A DNA stretch of 64,000 bases from Actinoallomurus sp963799975 (GTDB lineage: Bacteria > Actinomycetota > Actinomycetes > Streptosporangiales > Streptosporangiaceae): positions 2,728,001-2,792,000 of the forward strand of contig CAWCZF010000006.1 of NCBI GenBank assembly GCA_963799975.1, given 5' to 3'. Shown here piece by piece: positions 55,484-63,764 of the stretch (position 1 is the stretch's first letter; each line of letters starts with the position of its first letter). Position numbers and translations under genes: made by a program. Under the pieces are notes generated by a model. The model ran no database searches, had not been told where the DNA came from, and worked only from the letters and a program-made list of their open reading frames with translations.

Positions 55484-55848
55484 CCGGCCGCCGCGACGAC
55501 GTGCGCCAGGCACTGGCCGCGACGGACGGTTTCCGCAGCGCGCAGGACCTCTACGCCGACCTGCGCGCGTCGGGTTCGCGGATCGGGCTGACCACGGTGT
55601 ACCGCGCGCTCCAGGTGCTGAGCGACTCCGGCGAGGTCGACGTGCTGCGCACCCACGACGGCGAGGCCGTCTACCGCGCCTGCCGTACCGGCGAGCACCA
55701 CCACCACCTGGTCTGCCGCGTCTGCGGCCGTACGGTGGAGATCGAGGGCCCGGCGGTGGAGAAGTGGGCCGAGGCCGTGGGCGCCGAACACGGCTTCAGC
55801 GACGTCACCCACACCGTCGAGGTCTTCGGCACCTGCTCCGCGCACTGA
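55480..55848 (+). CDS. zur: Zinc uptake regulator Zur (Fur family)
   Basis: 122 residues. DNA-binding N-terminal domain SAQDLYADLRASGSRIGLTT followed by VYRALQVLSDSGEVD. The metal-binding part is GEHHHHLVCRVCGRTVEIEG with a C-terminal Cys (GTCSAH). It represses znuACB-zur through the Zur box at 52927-52941 when zinc is plentiful, a negative loop that includes itself. Order and overlap match the Streptomyces zur locus. Confidence 0.95.
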   Translation: MTGRRDDVRQALAATDGFRSAQDLYADLRASGSRIGLTTVYRALQVLSDSGEVDVLRTHDGEAVYRACRTGEHHHHLVCRVCGRTVEIEGPAVEKWAEAVGAEHGFSDVTHTVEVFGTCSAH

Positions 55849-55864
55849 GCCGTGCCGGGCGGCC

Positions 55865-56605
55865 TCAGCCGACGGCGCTGAAGGTCGCCTCGGCCCGGTC
55901 GCGCTCGGCATAGAGTCGCCAGGCGGTCTCGGCGATGGCGTCCGGGTCCAGCGAGCCGACGTCACCGAACCGGTCCTGGTTGGACCGTACGAACGCGTGG
56001 ATGTCGCCGCGTTCGATCAGGCCGCCGATCGTCAGCGCGCCCGCGTAGACGCCTTGGTCGGCCAGTCCGGCGTGCAGGGTCAGGGCGTAGTTGCGCAACG
56101 CCGCCGAGGAGACCGCCAGGTCGCCGAGGGCGGGCATCGGCAGGACGGCGCTGATGCCGCCGGCGAACAACAGCCCGCCGTCCCCGCGCTCGCTCATCCC
56201 GGGCAGCACCTTGCCGACCACGTCGATGGCCGGGTACACCCAGCTCATCGCCTGCCGCACGTCGTCGGAACCTGCCTGGGCGATCGGCACCGGCAGCGCG
56301 TCGGGATCGGCCGCGCCGGGGCCGTAGTAGACGACGTCGATGGTCCCGTAACGGCCGGCGACGGCGTCCAGGACCGACAGGAGCCGGTCGCGGTCGCGTA
56401 CGTCGGCGGTGAAGGAACCGGCCTCGATCCCCGCCTCGGCCAGTTCCGCGAGGTAGCCGGCGTGCCGGGCGTCGGTGCGGGAGACGAGTGCCACGGTGTA
56501 GCCCTCGCGGCCGAAACGGTGGGCGATGGACATGCCGAGACCGGGACCGACGCCGATGACGACGGCGGTCTTGCGGGTGGCCGGGGGGCCGGCGGTTTCG
56601 GGCAT
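55865..56605 (-). CDS. SDR-family protein lacking the usual catalytic Tyr-Lys
   Basis: 246 residues. The Rossmann start is normal (VVIGVGPGLGMSIAHRFG), and ADVRDRDRL and VVYYGPGAAD follow. At the usual YxxxK position it reads LAVSSAALRNYALTL, with no Tyr/Lys pair in register. So this SDR may lack classical dehydrogenase activity or use other residues. It is divergent from the TetR gene, whose operator (56628-56645) it faces. The ATG at 56605 is set by the GGAGGTA site. Confidence 0.82.
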   Translation of the reverse strand: MPETAGPPATRKTAVVIGVGPGLGMSIAHRFGREGYTVALVSRTDARHAGYLAELAEAGIEAGSFTADVRDRDRLLSVLDAVAGRYGTIDVVYYGPGAADPDALPVPIAQAGSDDVRQAMSWVYPAIDVVGKVLPGMSERGDGGLLFAGGISAVLPMPALGDLAVSSAALRNYALTLHAGLADQGVYAGALTIGGLIERGDIHAFVRSNQDRFGDVGSLDPDAIAETAWRLYAERDRAEATFSAVG

Positions 56606-56627
56606 GGTCGTACCTCCTCGTAGTTAA

Positions 56628-56645
56628 GTTGAGGTGACCCTCAAC
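56628..56645. promoter_or_regulatory. Palindromic operator between SDR and TetR genes
   Basis: GTTGAGG (56628-56634) and CCTCAAC (56639-56645) form a perfect 7-bp inverted repeat with a 4-bp spacer. It lies between divergent starts at 56605 and 56700, as expected for a TetR operator. A looser copy (TCGAGG...CTTCGAG) follows inside 56668-56685. Confidence 0.65.
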
Positions 56646-56699
56646 ATGGACCGACGCTACCATGAAGTCGAGGGTGCCTTCGAGTTAGGTGGACCGATC

Positions 56700-57335
56700 A
56701 TGACGACGGAAGCCAGGCCGCTGCGGGCCGACGCCGCGCGCAACCGCGACAAGCTGCTGGTCGCCGCGGTCAAGGTGTTCGGCGAGCGCGGCCTCGACGC
56801 GCCGCTGGAGGAGATCGCCCGCCTGGCCAGGGTCAGCATCGGCACGCTCTACAACCACTTCCCGACCCGGGAGGCGTTCTTCGACGCGATCTTCCCCGAG
56901 CGCCTGGCCGCCCTGGACCGGATCGCCGAGGCGGCGCTCGCCGATCCCGATCCGTGGGACGGCTTCCGCGGCTTCCTCGAGGGCCTGTTCGCGCTCCAGG
57001 CCGAGGACCACGGCCTCAACGACGCGCTGGCCCTGCGCTTCCCGGTGAGCGCCGAGGTGACCGAGGCATGTCACCGCGGCTTTCGCCACGCGGACCGGAT
57101 CATCAGACGTGCCCAGGAGAGCGGGCAGCTGCGCTCCGACTTCGAGCCGCAGGACCTCGCCACGGTGATCTGGGCGATGTCACAGGTCATCCGGGAGTCG
57201 ATGGAGGTGGCACCACAGACCTGGCGCCGGTGCCTCGCGTTCTTCCTGGACGGCCTGCGCGCCGGGGCGGCGCATCCCATCGCGGTGCCGCCGCTGACCT
57301 CGGGACAGCTCGCCGAGGTCATGCGGGGCCGGTGA
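56700..57335 (+). CDS. TetR-family transcriptional regulator
   Basis: 211 residues from the ATG at 56700, with AGGTGG upstream. Helix-turn-helix: RNRDKLLVAAVKVFGERGLD and EEIARLARVSIGTLYNHFPT. The C-terminal part includes AMSQVIRESMEVAPQTWRRC. It is divergent from the SDR gene and is probably its repressor through the operator at 56628-56645. Confidence 0.9.
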   Translation: MTTEARPLRADAARNRDKLLVAAVKVFGERGLDAPLEEIARLARVSIGTLYNHFPTREAFFDAIFPERLAALDRIAEAALADPDPWDGFRGFLEGLFALQAEDHGLNDALALRFPVSAEVTEACHRGFRHADRIIRRAQESGQLRSDFEPQDLATVIWAMSQVIRESMEVAPQTWRRCLAFFLDGLRAGAAHPIAVPPLTSGQLAEVMRGR

Positions 57336-57345
57336 GCCCGGCCCG

Positions 57346-58137
57346 TCAGCGGGTCGCGTTGCCGACCTGGTTGGGCAGCGCGCCGCCGAACCTGCGGTCG
57401 CGGCGGGCGTACACCTCGCACGCCTGCCAGAAGTGGCGGCGGTCGTAGTCGGGCCACAGCACGTCCTGGTAGACGAACTCGGCGTACGCGGCCTGCCAGA
57501 CCAGGAAGTTGGAACTGCGCTGCTCACCCGATGGGCGCAGGAACAGGTCGACCTCGGGCACCTCGGGCCGGTAGAGGTAGCGCGCGAAGACCTTCTCGTT
57601 GATCTTCTCGGGGCGCAGCTTTCCGGCCTGGACGTCACGGGCGATCGCCGCCGCGGCGTCCGCGATCTCGGCACGCCCGCCGTAGTTGACGCAGAACTGG
57701 AGGGTCAGCACGTCGTTGTGCTCAGTCATCCGCTCGGCGTCCTCGAGCTCGCTGATGACGCTGCGCCAAAGCTTCGGCCGCCGCCCGGCCCACCGGACGC
57801 GTACGCCCATCGCGTGGAGCTGGTCGCGGCGCCGGCGGATCACGTCGCGGTTGAACCCCATCAGGAACCGGACCTCATCCGGCGAACGCCGCCAGTTCTC
57901 GGTCGAGAACGCGTACGCCGACAGGTACGGCACGCCGAGCTCGATCGCCCCCATGATCACGTCGAAGAGGGCGTACTCCCCCATCTTGTGGCCCTCGGTA
58001 CGCGGCAGCCCGCGGTCCTTGGCCCACCGGCCGTTGCCGTCCATGACGACGGCGACGTGGCGCGGGATCAGCTCTTTGGGGAGTACGGGCGGTCGCGCGC
58101 CGCTCTCGTGCGGCTCCGGCGGCTGTACGGCCCTCAT
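57346..58137 (-). CDS. uppS: Isoprenyl transferase (undecaprenyl/decaprenyl diphosphate synthase)
   Basis: 263 residues. Catalytic Asp33 lies in RHVAVVMDGNGRWAKDRGLP. FSTENWRRSPDEVRFLM, NYGGRAEIADAAAAIARDV and DLFLRPSGEQRSSNFLVWQ are the later family motifs. It extends farnesyl or related diphosphate with cis-isoprene units to make the lipid carrier for cell-wall synthesis. It lies 15 bp downstream of recO. Confidence 0.96.
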   Translation of the reverse strand: MRAVQPPEPHESGARPPVLPKELIPRHVAVVMDGNGRWAKDRGLPRTEGHKMGEYALFDVIMGAIELGVPYLSAYAFSTENWRRSPDEVRFLMGFNRDVIRRRRDQLHAMGVRVRWAGRRPKLWRSVISELEDAERMTEHNDVLTLQFCVNYGGRAEIADAAAAIARDVQAGKLRPEKINEKVFARYLYRPEVPEVDLFLRPSGEQRSSNFLVWQAAYAEFVYQDVLWPDYDRRHFWQACEVYARRDRRFGGALPNQVGNATR

Positions 58138-58152
58138 GTTCGCGTTCGTCTC

Positions 58153-58998
58153 CTAAGTGTCCAGAACCGTGGCGCCCGGAACCGCCGTGTCTCGAACCAC
58201 AGTGTCTCGAACCAGGGTGTCCTGAACCGTCTCGGGGGATTCGCCCTGGGGCCCGGCGGCCGCCCTCGGCGCCTCCCGCTCCACGTGACGCAGGGAGCGG
58301 ATGCCGTGTTCGAGGTGCCACTGAAGATAGGCGGCGACGAGGCCGCTGCACTCTACCCGGTGCCGGGATTCGCTCGCGTCGGCGCGGTCCCAGTTGCCAC
58401 GCAGCAGCGCGATCATCAGCCCGATCGTCGCCTCGGCGGGGCTGGCCGAACCCGGCGGCCGGCACGACCCGCACACCATGCCGCCCGCCGCGATCGCGAA
58501 CGACCGGCCCGTACGCTCGCCGCACCGCGCGCAGTCTTCCAGCGCCGGCGCGTACCCGGCGATCGCCAGCGACCGCAGGAAGAACGCGTCGAGCACCAGG
58601 CGCGGATCGTGGCCGCCCTCGACGAGGGTCCGCAGGCCGCCGACGACCAGCAGGAACTGCCGGAGCGCCGGTTCCTTCTCGACCGGGGTGAGCCGCTCGG
58701 CGGTCTCCAGCATCGCGGTGCCCGCGGTGTAGCGCGGATAGTCGGTGGCGAGCCGCTCGCCGTACGGGCGCAGCGTCTCGGCCTGGGTGACGAGGTCGAG
58801 CGAGCGCCGCTCGTAGAGCTGGAGGTCGACGTGTGTGAACGGCTCAAGCCGCCCGCCGAACCGCGACTTGGTCTTGCGCACGCCCTTGGCGGCCGCGCGT
58901 ACGCGCCCGGTGCGCCGGGTCAGGATCGTCACGATGCGGTCGGCCTCGCCCAGCTTCTGGGTGCGCAGGACGACGCCCTCGTCACGATAGAGACTCAC
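58153..58998 (-). CDS. recO: DNA repair protein RecO
   Basis: 281 residues from GTG 58998 with GGGAG close by. OB fold at the start (SLYRDEGVVLRTQKLGEADR, GRVRAAAKGVRKTKSRFGGR), a zinc-type CARCG/CGSC pair near 160-185, and a helical end. The C-terminal 25 residues repeat a V(R/Q)DT pattern (VQDTLVRDTVVRDTAV) and are unconserved. RecO loads RecA in recombination and repair. It precedes uppS, the usual actinobacterial order. Confidence 0.94.
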   Translation of the reverse strand: MSLYRDEGVVLRTQKLGEADRIVTILTRRTGRVRAAAKGVRKTKSRFGGRLEPFTHVDLQLYERRSLDLVTQAETLRPYGERLATDYPRYTAGTAMLETAERLTPVEKEPALRQFLLVVGGLRTLVEGGHDPRLVLDAFFLRSLAIAGYAPALEDCARCGERTGRSFAIAAGGMVCGSCRPPGSASPAEATIGLMIALLRGNWDRADASESRHRVECSGLVAAYLQWHLEHGIRSLRHVEREAPRAAAGPQGESPETVQDTLVRDTVVRDTAVPGATVLDT

Positions 58999-59143
58999 GC
59001 TCCCATTGTCCCGTACGAACCGGGTGCCGCGGCGGGAACGGACCCGGTCGGGGGAACGCGGCGAGGCTCGCCGGAGTCCGAACCTGTGGTTCGATCTCAG
59101 TGATTCGATCTTGCTCAGCACCCGACCCGCACAGGGAGAGAAC

Positions 59144-59598
59144 GTGACCTGCTTCTTCGACGCGTCCCACGGCCACGGCAGCCAGGAGATCTCGTGGTCG
59201 CCGCAGTGGGGGGTGCCACGGCCGGTGCTCGCCTGCCTCGCGTGCACGCAGCGCTGGACCGACCACCTCCAGGGACGCGGCTACCCCCAGGCCGGCTATC
59301 CGCAGCCGGGCTATCCGCAGGCGGGTTACCCGCAGCCCGGATATCCGCAGCCCGGCTACCCCCAGCAGGGTTACCCGCAGGAATACCGCAGGACTACCCA
59401 CAGCACCGGCGCGGGTTCGGCGCCGGCTCGGTGGTCGCGGCCGGCGCGGCCGGGTTCGTGGGCGGCATGGTCGTCAACGAGCTCTTCGACGACGACGAGG
59501 GCCACCACGTCGAACACGTCGACGTGGTCGAGCACGTCGAGCACGTCGACGTCGTCGAGGTGGTGGACGACTACCAGGATTACGGCGGTGACTGGTAG
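59144..59598 (+). pseudogene. YPQ-repeat membrane protein, frameshifted
   Basis: GTG 59144 (GGGAG site) starts TCFFDASHGHGSQEISW and a CLAC pair, then seven near-identical GYPQx units. At about 59386 one C is missing in the eighth unit, so the chain would end as another peptide. Corrected, it continues as PQDYPQHRRGFGAGSVVAAG, AAGFVGGMVVNELFDDDEG (one membrane helix) and an acidic end HVEHVDVVEHVEHVDVVEV. The whole is a small membrane protein with a Tyr/Pro/Gln-rich extension and Glu/Val/His tail. Repeat slippage could cause a true on/off switch; a base error is the alternative. Confidence 0.65.
59279..59383 (+). repeat. Seven 15-bp units encoding GYPQx
   Basis: Seven in-frame 15-bp units such as GGCTATCCGCAGCCG encode GYPQA, GYPQP, GYPQA, GYPQP, GYPQP, GYPQQ and GYPQE. 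Third-position differences show they are conserved as protein. The frameshift at 59386 lies directly after the last full unit. Confidence 0.9.
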
Positions 59599-59704
59599 GA
59601 AACTACAATTGTAAACTCAGCGTAGGTGGAAATTAACACTCGGTGACCACATGCGGCCGAGTGGAAAGTGGTGTGGATCACATTCATCGTGCAAATGTGA
59701 ATCC

Positions 59705-60744
59705 ATGAGATGCACGATAGTTCCGCCCCACGTACTCGAGCACGTCGCCGAGCAACACGGCGACGAGCAGGTGCGCGAGCTGGTCCAGCGCACCCTCACC
59801 CTCGACCAGCGGCAGCGCAGCACACGCGACGCCGCGCAGTTGATCGCCCAGCCGCCGCCGGCGACCGCGCCGGCGGCCGCGAACCGCACTCTCCACGACG
59901 CCGCGCACCAGGAGACGCTGCCCGGCCGGACCGTACGCTCCGAAGGCGGCGCGGCGACCGGCGACCAGCAGGCCGACGAGGTCTATGACTGGCTCGGCGT
60001 GACGTTCGACTTCTACAACACCGCCTACGGCCGCAACTCCATCGACGGCGGGGGCCTGCCGCTGGTGGCGACCGTGCACTACAGCAGCGACTATGACAAC
60101 GCCTTCTGGGAAGGCGCCCAGATGGTCTACGGCGACGGCGACCAGCAGATCTTCAAGACCTTCACCGGGCCGCTGGACGTCACCGGGCACGAGCTGACGC
60201 ACGGCGTCACGCAGTACTCCGGCGGGCTGGACTACCAGGGCCAGAGCGGGGCGCTGAACGAGTCGCTGTCCGACGTCTTCGGCTCGCTCGTCAAGCAGTA
60301 CCACCTGGGGCAGACCGCCGAGCAGGCCGACTGGCTGATCGGCCAGGGCATGTTCGCCGACGGGGTCCACGGCGTCGCGCTGCGCTCGATGAAGGCGCCG
60401 GGCACGGCGTATGACGACCCGAACCTCGGCAGGGACCCGCAGCCCGCCGACATGGCGCAGCTACGTCGACACCGACTAGCGACAACGGCGGGGTGCACAT
60501 CAACTCCGGCATCCCCAACCACGCGTTCTACCTAGCCGCGACCTCGATCGGCGGCAACGCGTGGGAGAAGGCGGGACGTGTCTGGTACGACACGATCACG
60601 AGCAGGAACGTACCGACCGGGGCGGACTTCGCGATGTTCGCGAGCATGACCTATGCCACCGCGGGCAAGCTGTTCGGTGCGACGAGCACCGAAGGCGACG
60701 CCGTACGCGAGGCGTGGACGGCAGTGGGGGTCAAAATCACGTGA
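59705..60744 (+). pseudogene. Protealysin-like M4 metalloprotease, frameshifted
   Basis: The start MRCTIVPPHVLEHVAEQHGD is the protealysin-type short propeptide. The catalytic part has VTGHELTHGVTQYSGG (zinc-binding HELTH, His162 and His166) and ALNESLSDVFGSLV (third ligand Glu). Two extra bases (about 60458 and 60477) break the frame after PADMA; the C-terminal domain HINSGIPNHAFYLAATS and TYATAGKLFGA continues after them, ending at TGA 60742-60744. Removing both bases restores a complete thermolysin-family protein of about 345 residues. There is no signal peptide, as usual for protealysins. It overlaps the emfourin-like gene by GTGA. Confidence 0.82.
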
Positions 60745-60996
60745 GAGTGGCCGTGACCCGCAGCGGCGGGTTCGCCGGGCTGGTCCGCCGTGCCGAGGTC
60801 GACTCGGCGGACCACCCGGCGGTGGCCGGGCTGATCAACGATGTGCGGCTGGACGAGGTCCCCGAGCTGCGGCGTCTGCCCGACCGATACATCTACGACA
60901 TCCAGATCGGCGACCGGTCCGCCAAGGTCGGGGAGGCCGACCTGGCAGGGCCCGCTGCGCGAGCTCGTCGACCACGTCATGACGCACGGCGGCTGA
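60741..60996 (+). pseudogene. Emfourin-like protease inhibitor, frameshifted near the end
   Basis: RVAVTRSGGFAGLVRRAEVD and LPDRYIYDIQIGDRSAKVGE match emfourin, the protein inhibitor found beside protealysin-type M4 proteases. At about 60950 one extra base shifts the frame. The expected end PLRELVDHVMTHGG follows in the next frame to TGA 60994-60996. GTG 60741 overlaps the protease stop. The pair would let the cell keep its own cytoplasmic M4 protease in check. Confidence 0.82.
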
Positions 60997-61039
60997 CCTG
61001 GCGCCGACCGCCCCCGGAGAGGCGACCGGCGCCGCACGC

Positions 61040-62782
61040 TCAGCGCGTCGCCCGGTTGACCGCCGACAGCACGGCCTTCAGCGAGGCGGTGACGGTGTTG
61101 GCGTCGATGCCGGCGCCCCACAGCACCCGGTCCCCGACCTGGCACTCGACGTAGGCCGCGGCCTTGGCGTCGCTGCCCGCCGACAGCGCGTGCTCGGCGT
61201 AGTCGAGCACGCGGGCGTCGACCCCGATCGTGGCGAGCGCGTGCACGAACGCGGAGATCGGCCCGTTGCCGACGCCCTCGATCTCGCGGATCTCGCCGTC
61301 GACCCGTACGTCGACGTTGAGCAGGTCCTTCTCGTCCACCCGCGACGCGGCGCGGTGCGCGAGGAGTCCGACGCGCGGCCCGTTGGTGAGGAACTCGGTC
61401 TCGAAGATCTCCCACATCTGCTCGGGCGTGACCTCGCCGCCCTCGCCGTCGGTGTGCTCCTGCACCACGCGGGAGAACTCGATCTGGAGCTTGCGCGGCA
61501 GGTCGAGGGAGTGCTCGGTCTTCATGATGTACGCGACGCCGCCCTTGCCGGACTGGCTGTTGACCCGGATCACGGCCTCATAGGACCGGCCGACGTCCTT
61601 GGGGTCGATCGGCAGGTACGGCAGCGCCCAGCGGAACTCCTCCACCGGCACGCCTGCCTCGGCCGCGTCGCGCTGGAGCGCGTCGAAGCCCTTCTTGATC
61701 GCGTCCTGGTGCGAGCCGGAGAAGGAGGTGTAGACCAGGTCGCCGACGTACGGGTGGCGCTCGTGCACCGGCAGCTGGTTGCAGTACTCCACGGTGCGGC
61801 GGATGCCGTCGATGTCGGAGAAGTCGATCTCCGGGTCGACGCCCTGGGAGAACAGGTTCATCCCGAGCGTGACCAGGTCGACGTTGCCCGTACGCTCGCC
61901 GTTGCCGAACAGGCAGCCCTCGACGCGGTCCGCGCCGGCCATCACGGCCAGCTCCGCCGACGCGACGGCGGTGCCGCGGTCGTTGTGCGGATGCACCGAC
62001 AGGGCGACGTGCTCGCGCCGTGACAGGTTGCGGCTCATCCACTCGATCTGGTCGGCGTAGACGTTCGGCGTGGAGCGCTCGATCGTGGACGGCAGGTTGA
62101 GGACGATCTCGCGGCCGGGGCCGGGCTGCCAGACGTCCATGACCGCCTCGCAGACCTCGAGCGCGAAGTCCAGCTCGGTGTCGATGAAGATCTCCGGGCT
62201 GTACTCGTAGCCGAAGTCGCAGTCGCCGAGGTATTCCTCGGCGAACTTCATGACGTGCCGGGTGCCCTGGACCGCCAGCGCCTTGCACTCGGCCTGGTCG
62301 ATGCCGAACACCACGCGGCGGAACAGCGGTGCGGTGGCGTTGTAGAGGTGCACGGTGGCGCGGGGGGCGCCGGCCAGCGACCGCACGGTCCGCTCGATCA
62401 GCTCCTCGCGCGCCTGGGTGAGCACCGAGATCTGGACGTCGCCGGGGATCCGGTCCTGTTCGATCAGCTGGCGGACGAAGTCGAAGTCGGCCTGGCTGGC
62501 GGCCGGGAAGCCGACCTCGATCTCCTTGTAGCCCATGCGCACGAGCAGCTCGAACATGGCGAGCTTGCGCGCCGGGCTCATCGGGTCGATCAGCGCCTGG
62601 TTGCCGTCGCGCAGGTCGGTGGACAGCCAGCGCGGGGCCTTGGTGATCGTGTTGGCCGGCCAGGTGCGGTCCGGCAGGTCGACCGCGGGGAAGGCGGTGT
62701 AGCGCCCGATGGGCATGGCGCTGGGTTTCTGCCGCCGCGCGGCGCGTACGTTCGGGTTCTGGGGTGCTGCGTCGTGCTGCAT
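61040..62782 (-). CDS. leuA: 2-isopropylmalate synthase LeuA
   Basis: 580 residues from ATG 62782 with GGGAG upstream. Conserved: RWLSTDLRDGNQALIDPMSP, MGYKEIEVGFPAASQADFDF, LSVHPHNDRGTAVASAELAV, ADRVEGCLFGNGERTGNVDL. The C-terminal regulatory domain (EGVGNGPISAFVHALATIGV) is the Leu-feedback site. It makes 2-isopropylmalate from 2-ketoisovalerate and acetyl-CoA, the first leucine step. The Leu-rich leader peptide and hairpin upstream point to attenuation by leucyl-tRNA supply. Confidence 0.97.
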   Translation of the reverse strand: MQHDAAPQNPNVRAARRQKPSAMPIGRYTAFPAVDLPDRTWPANTITKAPRWLSTDLRDGNQALIDPMSPARKLAMFELLVRMGYKEIEVGFPAASQADFDFVRQLIEQDRIPGDVQISVLTQAREELIERTVRSLAGAPRATVHLYNATAPLFRRVVFGIDQAECKALAVQGTRHVMKFAEEYLGDCDFGYEYSPEIFIDTELDFALEVCEAVMDVWQPGPGREIVLNLPSTIERSTPNVYADQIEWMSRNLSRREHVALSVHPHNDRGTAVASAELAVMAGADRVEGCLFGNGERTGNVDLVTLGMNLFSQGVDPEIDFSDIDGIRRTVEYCNQLPVHERHPYVGDLVYTSFSGSHQDAIKKGFDALQRDAAEAGVPVEEFRWALPYLPIDPKDVGRSYEAVIRVNSQSGKGGVAYIMKTEHSLDLPRKLQIEFSRVVQEHTDGEGGEVTPEQMWEIFETEFLTNGPRVGLLAHRAASRVDEKDLLNVDVRVDGEIREIEGVGNGPISAFVHALATIGVDARVLDYAEHALSAGSDAKAAAYVECQVGDRVLWGAGIDANTVTASLKAVLSAVNRATR

Positions 62783-62834
62783 GATGAAGGGTGCTCCCGG
62801 TGAAGTGCCTGCGGCCGACGGTCACACCGAAGCC

Positions 62835-62874
62835 CCGCGACGAGGGAGCCGGCCGTTACAGGCCCCCGTCGCGG
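62835..62874 (-). promoter_or_regulatory. Attenuator hairpin in the leuA leader
   Basis: CCGCGACG (62835-62842) and CGTCGCGG (62867-62874) pair, with inner GGGA/CCCC and GGCC/GGCC pairing around the leader peptide's stop codon (62856-62858). It lies 53 bp upstream of the leuA ATG. A ribosome stalled at the Leu codons (62880-62892) would keep it open. Confidence 0.65.
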
Positions 62875-62927
62875 CCGCTAAGGAGGAGCAGCTCGCGCAA
62901 CACGATCACCAAGCTAACAGACCACAT
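62856..62927 (-). CDS. Leu-rich leader peptide of leuA
   Basis: 23 residues, ATG 62927 with GGGGAG six bases upstream, TAA at 62856-62858. It begins MWSVSLVIVLREL and has four Leu codons in a row near the middle (LRELLLLSGRDGG). Seven of 23 residues are Leu and five are Val or Ile. An upstream ATG (62933) adds two residues. It lies 74 bp upstream of leuA, the classic position of a transcription-attenuation leader. Too short for ordinary gene finding. Confidence 0.85.
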   Translation of the reverse strand: MWSVSLVIVLRELLLLSGRDGGL

Positions 62928-62972
62928 CGACATCTCCCCAATCGCATCCCACCAGGTGAGACGGCTGGGGAG

Positions 62973-63764
62973 TCAGGGGATGAGGACACTCAGGCAGGTG
63001 ACGCAGCCTTCGAGCTTTTCGAACTCGCTGACGTCGACCACGGTGACGTCATACCCCTCGGCGGCGAGCTGGTCGGCGGTACGCGGCGCGGAGGCGCCGA
63101 TGAGCACCTGTTTGTCCCCCAGCGCCAGGACGTGCGCACCGGCCGTCTCCTGCGCGACGCGGAGGTAGGGCAGCGCGGAGGTGTCGAGCAGCTCCGGGAT
63201 GCCGATCAGGGAGCCGTCCGGCAGCGCCGTCATCGCGGACTTGAGGTGGAGGCAGTCGTTGAGCTGTACGGGCACGACGCGGCGGCCGCGGGTGGCGAGC
63301 AGCCGGGTCAGCTGGCAGAGCGCGTCCTCGTTCGTACGGGTCGAGCGCCCGGCGTAGACGGTGTTGCCGACCTGGAGGACGTCGCCGCCGTCCAGGATGC
63401 CGTCGTCGATCCGGGTGATCTCCAGCCCCAGCTCGGTGACGGTCTCCTCCATCGAGGCGATCTCCGGGGCGCGCTCGGGTGCTCCCGGTCGGCCGAGCAC
63501 CGCGAGGTCGTCACAGACCACGACGGTGTCCTCGACGAAGACCGCGTCGGGCAGGTCGTCGGCGGCCGGCAGCCGGCGAACCCGCCAGCCCGCCGACTCG
63601 AGCGCGTCCGCGTACGCCTCGTGCTGGCGAGCGGCCAGCTCGGCGTCGACCGGCCGCCGCTCGATGTGCGTGATGATGCCCTCCGCCAGACGTGGGCTCG
63701 GCGGGCGGACCAGCGCGGTGCGCGGGCGTGCGACGGGCGTCGCGGCCGCTGCCGTGTCGTTCAC
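62973..63764 (-). CDS. Dimethylarginine dimethylaminohydrolase / amidinotransferase-family enzyme
   Basis: 263 residues from a GTG. It belongs to the guanidino-group-modifying superfamily: LPDAVFVEDTVVVCDDLAVL, PGAPERAPEIASMEETVTEL, DDGILDGGDVLQVGNTVYAG (acidic site), CLHLKSAMTALPDGSL (His), and the C-terminal Cys in KLEGCVTCLSVLI. DDAH converts methylated arginine to citrulline and methylamine. It starts in the stop of the upstream TerB-like gene (GTGA at 63761-63764). The enzyme runs towards the leuA leader region. Confidence 0.87.
   Translation of the reverse strand: MNDTAAAATPVARPRTALVRPPSPRLAEGIITHIERRPVDAELAARQHEAYADALESAGWRVRRLPAADDLPDAVFVEDTVVVCDDLAVLGRPGAPERAPEIASMEETVTELGLEITRIDDGILDGGDVLQVGNTVYAGRSTRTNEDALCQLTRLLATRGRRVVPVQLNDCLHLKSAMTALPDGSLIGIPELLDTSALPYLRVAQETAGAHVLALGDKQVLIGASAPRTADQLAAEGYDVTVVDVSEFEKLEGCVTCLSVLIP

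Noticed and set aside
59279..59383. Repeat array considered as CRISPR
   Set aside because: Units are contiguous 15-bp coding repeats (GYPQx) with no spacers and no cas genes nearby.
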